Of a stretch of 64,000 nucleotides of DNA, positions 26,461 to 33,882 are shown piece by piece; positions within the stretch are counted from its first letter, which is position 1, and every line of letters starts with the position of its first letter. The notes under the pieces are model-generated. The model ran no database searches. It worked only from the letters and a program-made list of their open reading frames with translations, and was not told the origin of the DNA. A program made the position numbers and the translations under genes. Location of the stretch: positions 2,294,001 through 2,358,000 of the forward strand of contig JBMNGC010000001.1 in the NCBI GenBank assembly GCA_050949645.1, in the 5' to 3' direction. The DNA comes from RUG369 sp050949645. GTDB lineage: Bacteria > Planctomycetota > Planctomycetia > Pirellulales > Thermoguttaceae.

Positions 26461-26768
26461 CTTTCTGTCTCCTTTACTGACTCATGATCAGGCGCTTCAT
26501 TTTCGGGTGCAAAACTGCCGGACGCTCGCGAGTTCACATGAATCCAACACAACAACAAATTTCAAATCGTCGACGCGGGGCGTCCCGCAACGCAAAAGGT
26601 TAATCATTGCGCAAAGAGCGCGTCGAGCCGGCGCCTGGCGCGGTAACTCGAACGTAACGATAACCCGACCGACTATCCGGGTCGATTATACAACCGCTGA
26701 CGATACTGAAAAGGGGCAGTTTGCAACTTTTGGCGTTTTCATCTCCGAAAACGCAAGGCGTCGCGTCA
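26461..26768. other. Intergenic region
   Basis: 308 bases between the small basic protein start and the uracil-DNA glycosylase stop. It should contain the promoter of the small gene; a minus-strand TATAAT lies at about 26687-26692 without a good -35. Nothing else recognised. Confidence 0.4.
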
Positions 26769-27593
26769 TTATTTTGACGGTAGTTCAATCCCCATAAGCT
26801 TCATAAGAAACTTCAAATCCTCCCACGCGTCTCTCTTCGCAGACGGATTGCGCAGCAGATACGCGGGATGGTACGTGCACACGACTTGCCGCCCCTTATA
26901 ATCGTGCGCCTTTCCACGAAGCTGACTGATCGACGTTTTCACTCCCAGCAAATTTGTCGCCGCAACAGCGCCGAGACAACAGATGAACTTCGGCTCGATG
27001 ACGTCAAGCGTCGCGTCAAGGAACGGTCGACACGCGCGAACCTCATCCTCGCTCGGGTTACGGTTCCCGGGCGGACGACATCGAATGATGTTACAGATAA
27101 AGACGTCGGAGCGCCTTATGCGCATTCCTTTCTCAATCATGTCAGTGAGGAGCTTGCCGCTGCGGCCGACGAAGGGCATACCGCGTAAATCTTCTTCCGC
27201 GCCCGGTCCCTCGCCGATAAAGACAAGTTCCGATTTGGGATTGCCCGTCCCGAAAACCGTTTGGGTGCGGTTCGCGACGAGCTCGGAACATCGCGCGCAT
27301 TTCGCAACGTCGCTCGCAAGCGTTTTGAGCGCGACCGTCTTCGCGTCAAGTTTTTCCGGGAAGGTCGAGGTCATGTCGGCGGCGCGCGGCGGCGGAGAGG
27401 AAGGCGCGGGAGGCGGAGTCATGCGCGGCGGGTACGGAGTCGAAGCGCGATTGGAGTCGGTCCCGGCGCCAGGCGGCGAAGCGGAGGACGAACGTCGTTC
27501 GCCGCGCCAGATTTCCTCAACGCCTGCGCGTTTAAGATCCGCGAGATACTCCGCAAGACAGTCATTCAGAGAGCGCCGTGATAAATCGTCCAT
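26769..27593 (-). CDS. Type-4 uracil-DNA glycosylase
   Basis: 274 residues from the ATG at 27593. The upstream ATG at 27644 lies in the loop of a terminator and is unlikely. It removes uracil from DNA. The catalytic domain (about 90-274) has the iron-sulfur cysteines (C99, C102 in CARC, and two more around CRPPGNRNP and ACRPFLD), the uracil site GEGPGAEED and the C-terminal TYHPAYLLR. It is preceded by an unusual Pro/Ser-rich linker of about 60 residues (30-80), probably flexible. No clear ribosome site. Confidence 0.9.
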   Translation of the reverse strand: MDDLSRRSLNDCLAEYLADLKRAGVEEIWRGERRSSSASPPGAGTDSNRASTPYPPRMTPPPAPSSPPPRAADMTSTFPEKLDAKTVALKTLASDVAKCARCSELVANRTQTVFGTGNPKSELVFIGEGPGAEEDLRGMPFVGRSGKLLTDMIEKGMRIRRSDVFICNIIRCRPPGNRNPSEDEVRACRPFLDATLDVIEPKFICCLGAVAATNLLGVKTSISQLRGKAHDYKGRQVVCTYHPAYLLRNPSAKRDAWEDLKFLMKLMGIELPSK

Positions 27594-27625
27594 GTCGTGG
27601 TCGGAGTCCTTTGAGAGCGGTATGA

Positions 27626-27658
27626 AATAAAAAACGCGGCGCATATGACGCCGCGTTT
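27626..27658 (-). terminator. Terminator of the csrA-fusion gene
   Basis: Ten-base perfect arms (27632-27641, 27649-27658) around CATATGA, followed by a U-run on the minus strand. It separates the CsrA gene from the glycosylase. Confidence 0.8.
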
Positions 27659-27717
27659 CCTTCGGAGCGAGACGCGCGCCGCAACGCGACGCTATTATAG
27701 TCTCCTTCTCCAGAAAT

Positions 27718-28464
27718 TCAATTCATGCGAACTTCGCTGCCGTTCATGCGAATCTCTTCGTCCGCTCCGACGCGGGCGCTCGGTTTGGAATATGAGACGC
27801 GGTCGCGTGCCTCTTTCACTACGCTCGCCGAAAACGGTCGGCGAATTGCCTTCGGCGCCGGTTCGACGTCTTTACGCTCTAGAGCCGCCTTCAGACCTAA
27901 AACCTGCTCGCAAATCGCCTTGGCGATCTTTTCGGCCGTGAAAATCGAAGATTCGTAGGACACAAAGCTTTTACCAGACGCGAGAACTTCGCGTTTAAAG
28001 CGCCAGGAACCTCCGTTCCGAATTGTCTGCACGATGAAAAGCTTAACGTCGGGGCGATCAAGGTACACGCCCAACTGTTCCCTTGAATATCCGATTTCGC
28101 ACAATTCGAGGCGAAGGTTAAGCGTGGTTTCCAAACGTCGACAAATGGAGTCGCTAATCCAGCCGCCGATGACGACGGCGGTCGCGTCGTGGAAATGAGA
28201 GCGAACCGCGCGAATCTCCTCCGAGTAACCGAACTTGTCAAGATCGTCGCGCGCATTCCTCAAAGGGGAATTCCGAATGCGCGGAGATCCAGACAAGGCG
28301 TTTTCTCGCTGGATCGCTTCATAAACTTCCTCGCGATGAACCGCCACGTGAGAAGGCGCCTCCACTCCGAGACGAATGCGGTCGCCGCGAATGTCGATGA
28401 TCGTTACGACTATATCGTCTCCGATGTAAATACTCTGATCCTTATATCTAGATAAAACAAGCAT
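27718..28464 (-). CDS. csrA: CsrA fused to a DUF2325-like domain
   Basis: 248 residues; ordinary CsrA is 60-75. Residues 1-55 are a full CsrA (MLVLSRYKDQSIYIGD at the start, then IRLGVEAPSHVAVHREEVY, with the RNA-binding Arg and VAVHREE loop). A linker (56-83) leads to a Rossmann-like domain (about 84-195: VVIGGW, DVKLFIV, ASGKSFVSYESS, KIAKAICEQVL). This domain resembles DUF2325 and the C-termini of the paralogues at 33883 and 36393. A basic tail (200-248) follows. AAGGAG, eight bases from the ATG, holds a GGA that could allow autoregulation. CsrA binds GGA motifs in mRNA leaders; what the extra domain senses is unknown. Confidence 0.85.
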   Translation of the reverse strand: MLVLSRYKDQSIYIGDDIVVTIIDIRGDRIRLGVEAPSHVAVHREEVYEAIQRENALSGSPRIRNSPLRNARDDLDKFGYSEEIRAVRSHFHDATAVVIGGWISDSICRRLETTLNLRLELCEIGYSREQLGVYLDRPDVKLFIVQTIRNGGSWRFKREVLASGKSFVSYESSIFTAEKIAKAICEQVLGLKAALERKDVEPAPKAIRRPFSASVVKEARDRVSYSKPSARVGADEEIRMNGSEVRMN

Positions 28465-28727
28465 AGTAACTGCTCCTTCACTGTACTTTTGCGTTGCGTC
28501 GGCGTCCGATCTGCCGCGTCTCCTTTACAGAAACGTTAGGCGTCCTGAAAAGTCAGGAACGAATCGACAACCGAGGAGAGCCGGCCAGGGACCCATTGCC
28601 GTCTCAGTCCGTTCCGGCATTTGAAAATACGCTTCTTCCACGCGTATTTTCACGGCGACCGCATTCCTCTGTACGCAGTAGGCGCCGCGCGACGCTTGCT
28701 TCCTCTATAAAATATTCCAAAATAATC

Positions 28728-28747
28728 TCGAAAAGACGTCTTTTCGA
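28728..28747. repeat. Perfect 20-base palindrome
   Basis: A palindrome of TCGAAAAGAC followed by its exact complement. No T-run follows, so it looks more like a protein-binding site than a terminator. Confidence 0.5.
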
Positions 28748-29465
28748 TTAATCGTATCGATAAGGAAGCTTATGCGCGCGGAAAACCGTACCAGCGCAAT
28801 GCAATGCGTTTCTGGGATGGGCGTCGCCACGTCCTTCCGCTCTTCCGTTTCAAGAAGATTCACGCCTTGGAACGACGCTACAATACGCACGACGGCGTCG
28901 ACGTCAGAACGCGAATCGCGCCTCCAACGCCACGGACTAACGGCGCGTCTCATTCTTGCTGCGGAAAACCAGACCTCACTCCCAAGCGCGGCGCGCAAGG
29001 GTCGACAGTCCGGTCAACAAGATTAGAATCGACAAACTATTATTTTTTTCGTGAAATAAATGTCGCTTGGTCGCAGAAATTGGCGACTAGCACGCCGCTC
29101 GCACGAGGTATGTCGTAAATTCCATGCGCGACGATTATCTGGTTTATTCACATTGTTCCGCTCAGTTCAAGATTCACGAGCGCTAACTCAGCAAAAGTTC
29201 AGTGGAAAGTTTGGTCGAAGAACCGTCGCGCGGCGCGAAGTTCAGCTGACCGCCCTCTAAGAAGCCTCTCGCAGGAAGACCGGGAGAGTAGAAATAGATA
29301 ATAGTCAACGCAAAATCTTGCGCCGTCTTCTTCTACCAATTATCCACGCCTCTTACCAACGCAGAAGCCAGGCGGCATTATCGTTATAAGCCGCAAAATC
29401 GCTACGCGCTTATCTGGAAAATTCGTTATTTTCGGTAAATCTCCAAAAATAACGTCAAGTTTTCG

Positions 29466-29493
29466 TTGAATGAGGTGTATTCTTAGATAGAAT
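29466..29493 (+). promoter_or_regulatory. Promoter of the lipoprotein gene
   Basis: TTGAAT, 16 bases, TAGAAT, about 70 bases before the start at 29566. Confidence 0.45.
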
Positions 29494-29565
29494 CGGAGTG
29501 GTTAAATCTGTGATTAGCCCTTCAAAATAACTTTTTTGATTTCGGTTATGAAGTAGGAACAGCCC

Positions 29566-30678
29566 ATGAAGACAGCATGCGAGGTTGGGACGATTCGGAT
29601 CGGCGGTCTTGCCGCCAAACGTGTCTTCATCCTGGCGCTTGTTTGCGGACTGTCGCTTGGAGTCGCCGGTTGTCAGAATGGCAAATGTAATACCTGTCTC
29701 TTTGCCAACCGCGATAAAGAGGTCATCGACAGCACGCAGCTTGGTCAGGATAAGGACCAGGGTCCGCCGGCTCCTCCTACCGAGGCCTCGTCTTCGCCTT
29801 TCGACTCCGGTAGGTTGAGCGGCGAGAGCTCGTCTGTCGTTCTCGAAAGCTCTCCCTCCACGCCGGCGCTCGTGCCGGAAACCGCTCTGGCGGCTAACGA
29901 TTCTAAGGCTGCCGACGCGCATACTATTCCGATTATTCCGAACACCGCCGGCAACGTCGGCTCCGACGACGCGAGTCAGCCGCCGTCTCTCGCCGCGTTG
30001 CCCGACGCTCACAGTCAGGCGCGTTCTTATTCTGGCGCCTCTCCGTCCTCCACCTTTAGCGCGGGCTCAGCTGAGCCGCAATTTCAGAGCGTTGCGCCTA
30101 TCGATCCTGACGAGCGTGAGTCTGACGCTCAGGATGGAACTCTCGGATTTGCGCCCGCGACACAGGATCATTCCGCCTCGCTCAGCTCTGAGCTCAAGGA
30201 CGACCCGCTCCCGCCCGCTCCCAACTCGATCTCCTCGCTCCCGCCCGAACTCATATCTCAGGAGCCCGAGGAAGTTACAAGCGGAAACAGCAGTCTCAAT
30301 CCCGTCGAACCTCCCGTGGAATCTCCAACGGTCGATCCTGCTCAGGAAGCGCCTGAAAGCGATCAACGTTCGATCGACTCCGATTATGTGTCGAAAGCGC
30401 CCGTGACGCTCAAAGGCTCCGCCCAGGCTCGGTATATCTCCAACGCAGCGGCGCCGGCGACGACGACGCAGCGACGTCCCCCTGTAAGACCCGGGACTCG
30501 GGCGTCCCAAACCGCTCGTCCTAATTCTGCGGCCAACGCGTCGACGCCGCGCAGCGCCGCCTCCGCGCCCCTCGCAAGGCCGATGGAAACTGACGCCTTC
30601 ACGCCTAATGGTCAGGTCTCGCAGATCATTCCGGGAATGAGACTTGGCGTTGTCGATTTCTCCAACCGCGCGAGGTGA
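29566..30678 (+). CDS. Low-complexity lipoprotein, unknown function
   Basis: 370 residues. A signal segment ends in the lipobox GVAGCQ (Cys36), so it should be a lipid-anchored surface or periplasmic protein. The rest is rich in Ser, Pro, Ala and acidic residues (about 60-290), with Arg/Pro/Thr-rich sequence at 300-345 and a short ordered end (QIIPGMRLGVVDFSNRAR). No domain was recognised; it looks like an extended or disordered stalk. AGGA lies seven bases before the ATG. A terminator follows closely, so it is a single-gene unit. Confidence 0.75.
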   Translation: MKTACEVGTIRIGGLAAKRVFILALVCGLSLGVAGCQNGKCNTCLFANRDKEVIDSTQLGQDKDQGPPAPPTEASSSPFDSGRLSGESSSVVLESSPSTPALVPETALAANDSKAADAHTIPIIPNTAGNVGSDDASQPPSLAALPDAHSQARSYSGASPSSTFSAGSAEPQFQSVAPIDPDERESDAQDGTLGFAPATQDHSASLSSELKDDPLPPAPNSISSLPPELISQEPEEVTSGNSSLNPVEPPVESPTVDPAQEAPESDQRSIDSDYVSKAPVTLKGSAQARYISNAAAPATTTQRRPPVRPGTRASQTARPNSAANASTPRSAASAPLARPMETDAFTPNGQVSQIIPGMRLGVVDFSNRAR

Positions 30679-30718
30679 GATAACGCGCGTCTCCCTTTCG
30701 GAGAGAACCCTGTGAAAT

Positions 30719-30760
30719 AAAAAAACCGCCTGACTGCAAAAAGTAGTCAGGCGGTTTTTT
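30719..30760 (+). terminator. Terminator between lipoprotein and ferredoxin genes (bidirectional)
   Basis: Sixteen-base arms AAAAAACCGCCTGACT and its complement around an eight-base loop, with A- and T-runs on both sides. Confidence 0.85.
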
Positions 30761-30826
30761 ACTATATTCTTCCGGCGCCGACGCGTCGCGCAGCGCGGGT
30801 TCTCGGGCGTCGTCAGAACACGAGAG

Positions 30827-30997
30827 TCATTCGAGCGAGATCGCGCCGCAAGGACAGGCGTCGACGCAAGCGCCGCAGTCGACGCAAGCCTCTTCGTCGA
30901 TGACCGCAAAATCTTGAACGTCAATCGCTCCGCTGGGACAGGCGTCGATGCAGGCGCCGCAACTAACACACGAACTCTCATCAACTTTAGCAGCCAT
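30827..30997 (-). CDS. 2[4Fe-4S] ferredoxin
   Basis: 56 residues. Two cluster motifs, CVSCGACIDACP (about 10-21) and CVDCGACVDACP (about 39-50), are arranged as in clostridial-type ferredoxins, with a short acidic linker. It is a small cytoplasmic electron carrier, fitting an anaerobic or microaerobic lifestyle together with radical SAM proteins and the split-Soret cytochrome. AAAGGAGA precedes the ATG. Single gene; the redox partner is not evident. Confidence 0.93.
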   Translation of the reverse strand: MAAKVDESSCVSCGACIDACPSGAIDVQDFAVIDEEACVDCGACVDACPCGAISLE

Positions 30998-31371
30998 TTT
31001 TATCTCCTTTTAGATCATGGAATCGGCTCGCGGCTCACAAGACGTCGCCGATTCATTTACTTTATCTTACGCGTCCAGACGCCAAAAGAACCGCACGACT
31101 TCGGAAAGACGAAGAAAGGTTCTAATGCGCCCGGGCGTCAATATTACAGCGAATTTCAAAAAAAGGCAAGCGACCTTTGTCGCATAAATATCGTTTTTTT
31201 CTAAGATTGAATGCAACGAACCTTCGACGAAATAGAATAATAATCTGCGCGTAGACGCGCCTCTTCACGACGCTGAGAAAATCAGATCAAACTGCGCGCA
31301 CCGTCGCTACGACGTGCCTGCGAGTTTCAAAAGTCTTTTTAATATTTGCCTTTGTCGCATCTCTTACATTA

Positions 31372-31399
31372 TTTACGTTTGTCGCGCGTCATATATAAT
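31372..31399 (+). promoter_or_regulatory. Promoter with TATAAT box
   Basis: TTTACG, 16 bases, TATAAT. The -10 box and the following 13 bases are repeated immediately downstream. Confidence 0.4.
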
Positions 31400-31431
31400 G
31401 CTGTGAAGCGACTATAATGCTGTGAAGCGAC
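31394..31431 (+). repeat. 19-base tandem repeat containing a -10 box
   Basis: Two exact copies (31394-31412, 31413-31431) of a unit that starts with TATAAT and ends GAAGCGAC. The second copy gives a second -10 box without a matching -35. Confidence 0.85.
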
Positions 31432-31512
31432 GTCGGATATGCAACGACAGGCGCTCGCCGCTCACGCGGCCTTGAGTTTCGTCGGCGAACCGATTCGCGT
31501 TTGTATACGTTT

Positions 31513-32091
31513 ATGAACAGGAGCGCTCGACGCGGACGTATGAACATTGATTCCCTCAAAATTGAGTTATTGAAAGAGTCGCAGATCGACGAAGCGCTTG
31601 ATATAAAAATCCGCGCCTACCTCTGCCGATTCTTTCCGCACTGGGAGGAAATCTTCAGCAAACGTCGTGCTTGGCATAGCGCCGAACCGGTTTTTACGGT
31701 CCTCGCGACCGACCCCGACGGCGCCATCGCTGGGCACGTCGCTATGGTTGAACGCACGATCACCACGAGCTGGAATGCGAGATATTCCGTCGCGAGCTTT
31801 CAGGGGGTCTCGGTCGATATGCAATATCGTAATACGGGATTGTCCGTCAAATTGCTGGACCTCGCGCTGGACGAATCGCGAACAATGGGATATCCGTACG
31901 CGATTATCTTTTGCCGCGAAGAGCTTGTGAAATTCTACGAACGCAACGGCTGGCAGTTCCCTGACGACTCCATGATTATGTGGCGCAACCGCGAACTCCC
32001 GATTCGCATGCAGTCGAACTGCCCCATGTATCGGACGCTTGGCGACATGCCCTTCCCCGAAGGACCGATCGACGTCCATAATCCGTTCTAG
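31513..32091 (+). CDS. GNAT-family acetyltransferase
   Basis: 192 residues from the ATG at 31513; an ATG at 31540 (MNIDSLKIELL) is an equally good start, and neither has a well-placed ribosome site. The GNAT fold is suggested by the central strand (SFQGVSVDMQYRNTGLSVKLLD), which matches the acetyl-CoA pyrophosphate loop (Q/R-x-x-G-x-[GS]) in weakened form, and by the YAIIFCREELVKFYERNGW segment near residue 135-155, the typical F-Y-x-x-x-G-[WF]. The substrate is unknown. Genes on each side are unrelated. Confidence 0.75.
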   Translation: MNRSARRGRMNIDSLKIELLKESQIDEALDIKIRAYLCRFFPHWEEIFSKRRAWHSAEPVFTVLATDPDGAIAGHVAMVERTITTSWNARYSVASFQGVSVDMQYRNTGLSVKLLDLALDESRTMGYPYAIIFCREELVKFYERNGWQFPDDSMIMWRNRELPIRMQSNCPMYRTLGDMPFPEGPIDVHNPF

Positions 32092-32371
32092 CGACCGGAA
32101 TCCGCGCGTGAGCCAAATGCGAAATTGGCGGCAAACGCGCTTGAGAAAAGTCGCAACCGCATGTCGGGTTCGTTATGGCGATTCGCGTTCACGATCCGGC
32201 GCGCGTCAAAGAAGCGCTCGGCGCTCGGCATAGCCGCCCTGTGCGTTTAATTCAGACTCATGGCATTCTCTCGCGGTTACACGCAATACGGCGGCATGAG
32301 GCGGCAACGTCTAAGAAAAGGCGACCCTGATTTAACTTTGATGCATTGTTTTAACACGACAGGAGAGAAGG

Positions 32372-33319
32372 ATGCTTTCTCTGGACCGCGTTCACAACCT
32401 TATTGATAAAGTTAAAGACAATATTAATACCGTATTCATCGGAAAAGACGAAGCGGTAAGAGCGTTGTTGGTCGCCTTCTTCGCGGAGGGGCATTTGTTG
32501 CTCGACGACGTGCCGGGCGTTGGCAAGACGCTCTTGGGGCAGGCGCTCGCGCGAAGTCTCAGCTCCTCCTTTTCTCGTATCCAGTTCACGAGCGACCTGT
32601 TGCCTTCCGACGTCGTCGGCGGCGACGTCTATCAACAGTCGACTCAGAAGTTCCAGTTCGCTCAAGGCCCGATCTTCGCTAACGTCGTCCTTGCCGACGA
32701 AGTGAACCGAACGCCTCCTCGAACGCAGAGCGCCACGCTCGAGGCGATGAGCGAGCGCCAGGTTTCCTCCGGCGGTCAAACCTACGCGTTGCCCAGACCC
32801 TTCTTCGTCATTGCGACGGAGAACCCGATCGAATTCGAGGGCACCTATCCTCTTCCCGAAAGTCAGCTCGACCGTTTTCTCATGCGCGTTTCGATCGGAT
32901 ACCCCGACCGTGATTCCGAGCTTGCCATCCTCGACGCTCATGGCAGAGGCTCCGCGCTCGCGTCGCTCAAGCCGGTTCTTACGGCGGACGACGCTCTTGA
33001 AATTCAAGCCGCCGTTCACGAAGTAAGGCTTGACCCCGAGGTTGCCAACTACATGCTTGACGTCGTCGAGGCAACGCGTCAATCTGGTGAAATCGTCGTC
33101 GGCGCGAGTCCTCGCGCTTCACTCGCCTTTGCGCGCGCGCTGCGCGCCTACGCGCTCGTCGACAAGCGAGATTACGTCGTTCCTGACGACGTTAAGCGTC
33201 TTACCGTCCCGATCCTTGCGCATCGCCTCGTTCCGAAAAACCGTCGCCGCGAAGAGACGCGATCCGTCGTCGAAAATTTCCTCGAGCGCGTGCTCGCGTC
33301 CGTTGAAGCGCCACGCTAA
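32372..33319 (+). CDS. MoxR-family AAA+ ATPase
   Basis: 315 residues. Walker A GVGKT (about 51-55), Walker B LADEVNRTPP, sensor 1 ATENPIEFEGTYPLPE and the C-terminal lid with arginine finger SPRAS are all present. MoxR ATPases act as chaperones, usually with a DUF58 or von Willebrand partner; neither is next to this gene. An AGGAG site lies before the ATG. Downstream it has its own terminator and then the first of the duplicated large genes. A fragment of a second copy of this gene survives at about 36119-36164. Confidence 0.92.
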   Translation: MLSLDRVHNLIDKVKDNINTVFIGKDEAVRALLVAFFAEGHLLLDDVPGVGKTLLGQALARSLSSSFSRIQFTSDLLPSDVVGGDVYQQSTQKFQFAQGPIFANVVLADEVNRTPPRTQSATLEAMSERQVSSGGQTYALPRPFFVIATENPIEFEGTYPLPESQLDRFLMRVSIGYPDRDSELAILDAHGRGSALASLKPVLTADDALEIQAAVHEVRLDPEVANYMLDVVEATRQSGEIVVGASPRASLAFARALRAYALVDKRDYVVPDDVKRLTVPILAHRLVPKNRRREETRSVVENFLERVLASVEAPR

Positions 33320-33400
33320 CTCGCAACAACAGGGAACGAGAGATTCAGGTGGAGAGCGCCGTGCTCACGTCGCGGCGCTCCTCTAGGAGACGCGCGCCTT

Positions 33401-33424
33401 CGCCGGCGCCAACGCCGGTTTTTT
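33401..33424 (+). terminator. Terminator of the MoxR gene
   Basis: CCGGCG/CGCCGG arms (33403-33408, 33413-33418) with a four-base loop, followed by six T. Confidence 0.65.
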
Positions 33425-33882
33425 CTTCGGGACGTCGCTCAGCGGCGGCGGCTTTTTAACTCGTTTGCGTTTCCTCAAAAGAGGTTTGTCAGTATTTACC
33501 GTCGATTTTAATTTTCTGAAAACGGCCGCCATCCTATATGAAGTCGCCTTCTCAGACTGCGCCAAAAGGTTGAAGTCGTTCATTGAGGCAATGTGCGACG
33601 CAGAGACGCCTCCGGCGCGAAATTAAGCGCAATTCAAACGTCCTATGAATCGCGAAACCGACGCCAGTCGGCATTGAAAGCAAAGTCTTAGTAGCGTAGA
33701 ATCTGGCGTCGAAATGGCGTAATCGGCAAAGATTTGCAGCGCCCCGCGCGTCGTAAAAAAATCAGCGTCAAATTCGTCGCTGGTTTTTCGTCGCACGTCT
33801 GATCATTAAAATAGGCGGTTGGACAATCGTCCGCGTTTGTTTTTAAAGAATGATAACTTTAGAATAATACTGGAGATTACAT
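33425..33882. other. Leader region of the first large paralogue
   Basis: No gene. Parts of it (33460-33535 and 33740-33882) reappear in diverged and shortened form at 36168-36392, before the second paralogue. A 66-codon minus-strand frame at 33383-33583 lacks a ribosome site and was not accepted. A promoter-like TTGTTT, 17 bases, TAGAAT lies just before the start. Confidence 0.5.

Larger units (their letters stand above)
28465..29565. other. Long intergenic region with no accepted gene
   Basis: About 1.1 kb, the longest stretch without a supported gene. It includes a perfect 20-base palindrome at 28728-28747. A possible 84-codon plus-strand frame at 28772 has no confident start, and the nearby GGAAG/ATG at 28771 belongs to another frame. 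RNase P, tmRNA, SRP and tRNA signatures were looked for and not found. A promoter for the next gene lies at 29466-29493. Confidence 0.5.
30998..31512. other. Intergenic region with duplicated promoter element
   Basis: About 500 bases between the ferredoxin (minus) and the acetyltransferase gene (plus). The 19-base direct repeat at 31394-31431 is the only structure seen. Confidence 0.45.

Noticed and set aside
27594..27644. Upstream start of the uracil-DNA glycosylase at 27644
   Set aside because: That ATG lies in the loop of the csrA terminator, so translation from it is improbable.
28772..29118. Plus-strand frames in the 1.1 kb gap
   Set aside because: Starts do not line up with a convincing ribosome site in the same frame, and the products have no recognisable pattern.
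33383..33583. 66-codon minus-strand frame after MoxR, basic product
   Set aside because: No ribosome site; overlaps the MoxR terminator and the region that was duplicated and eroded without keeping the frame.
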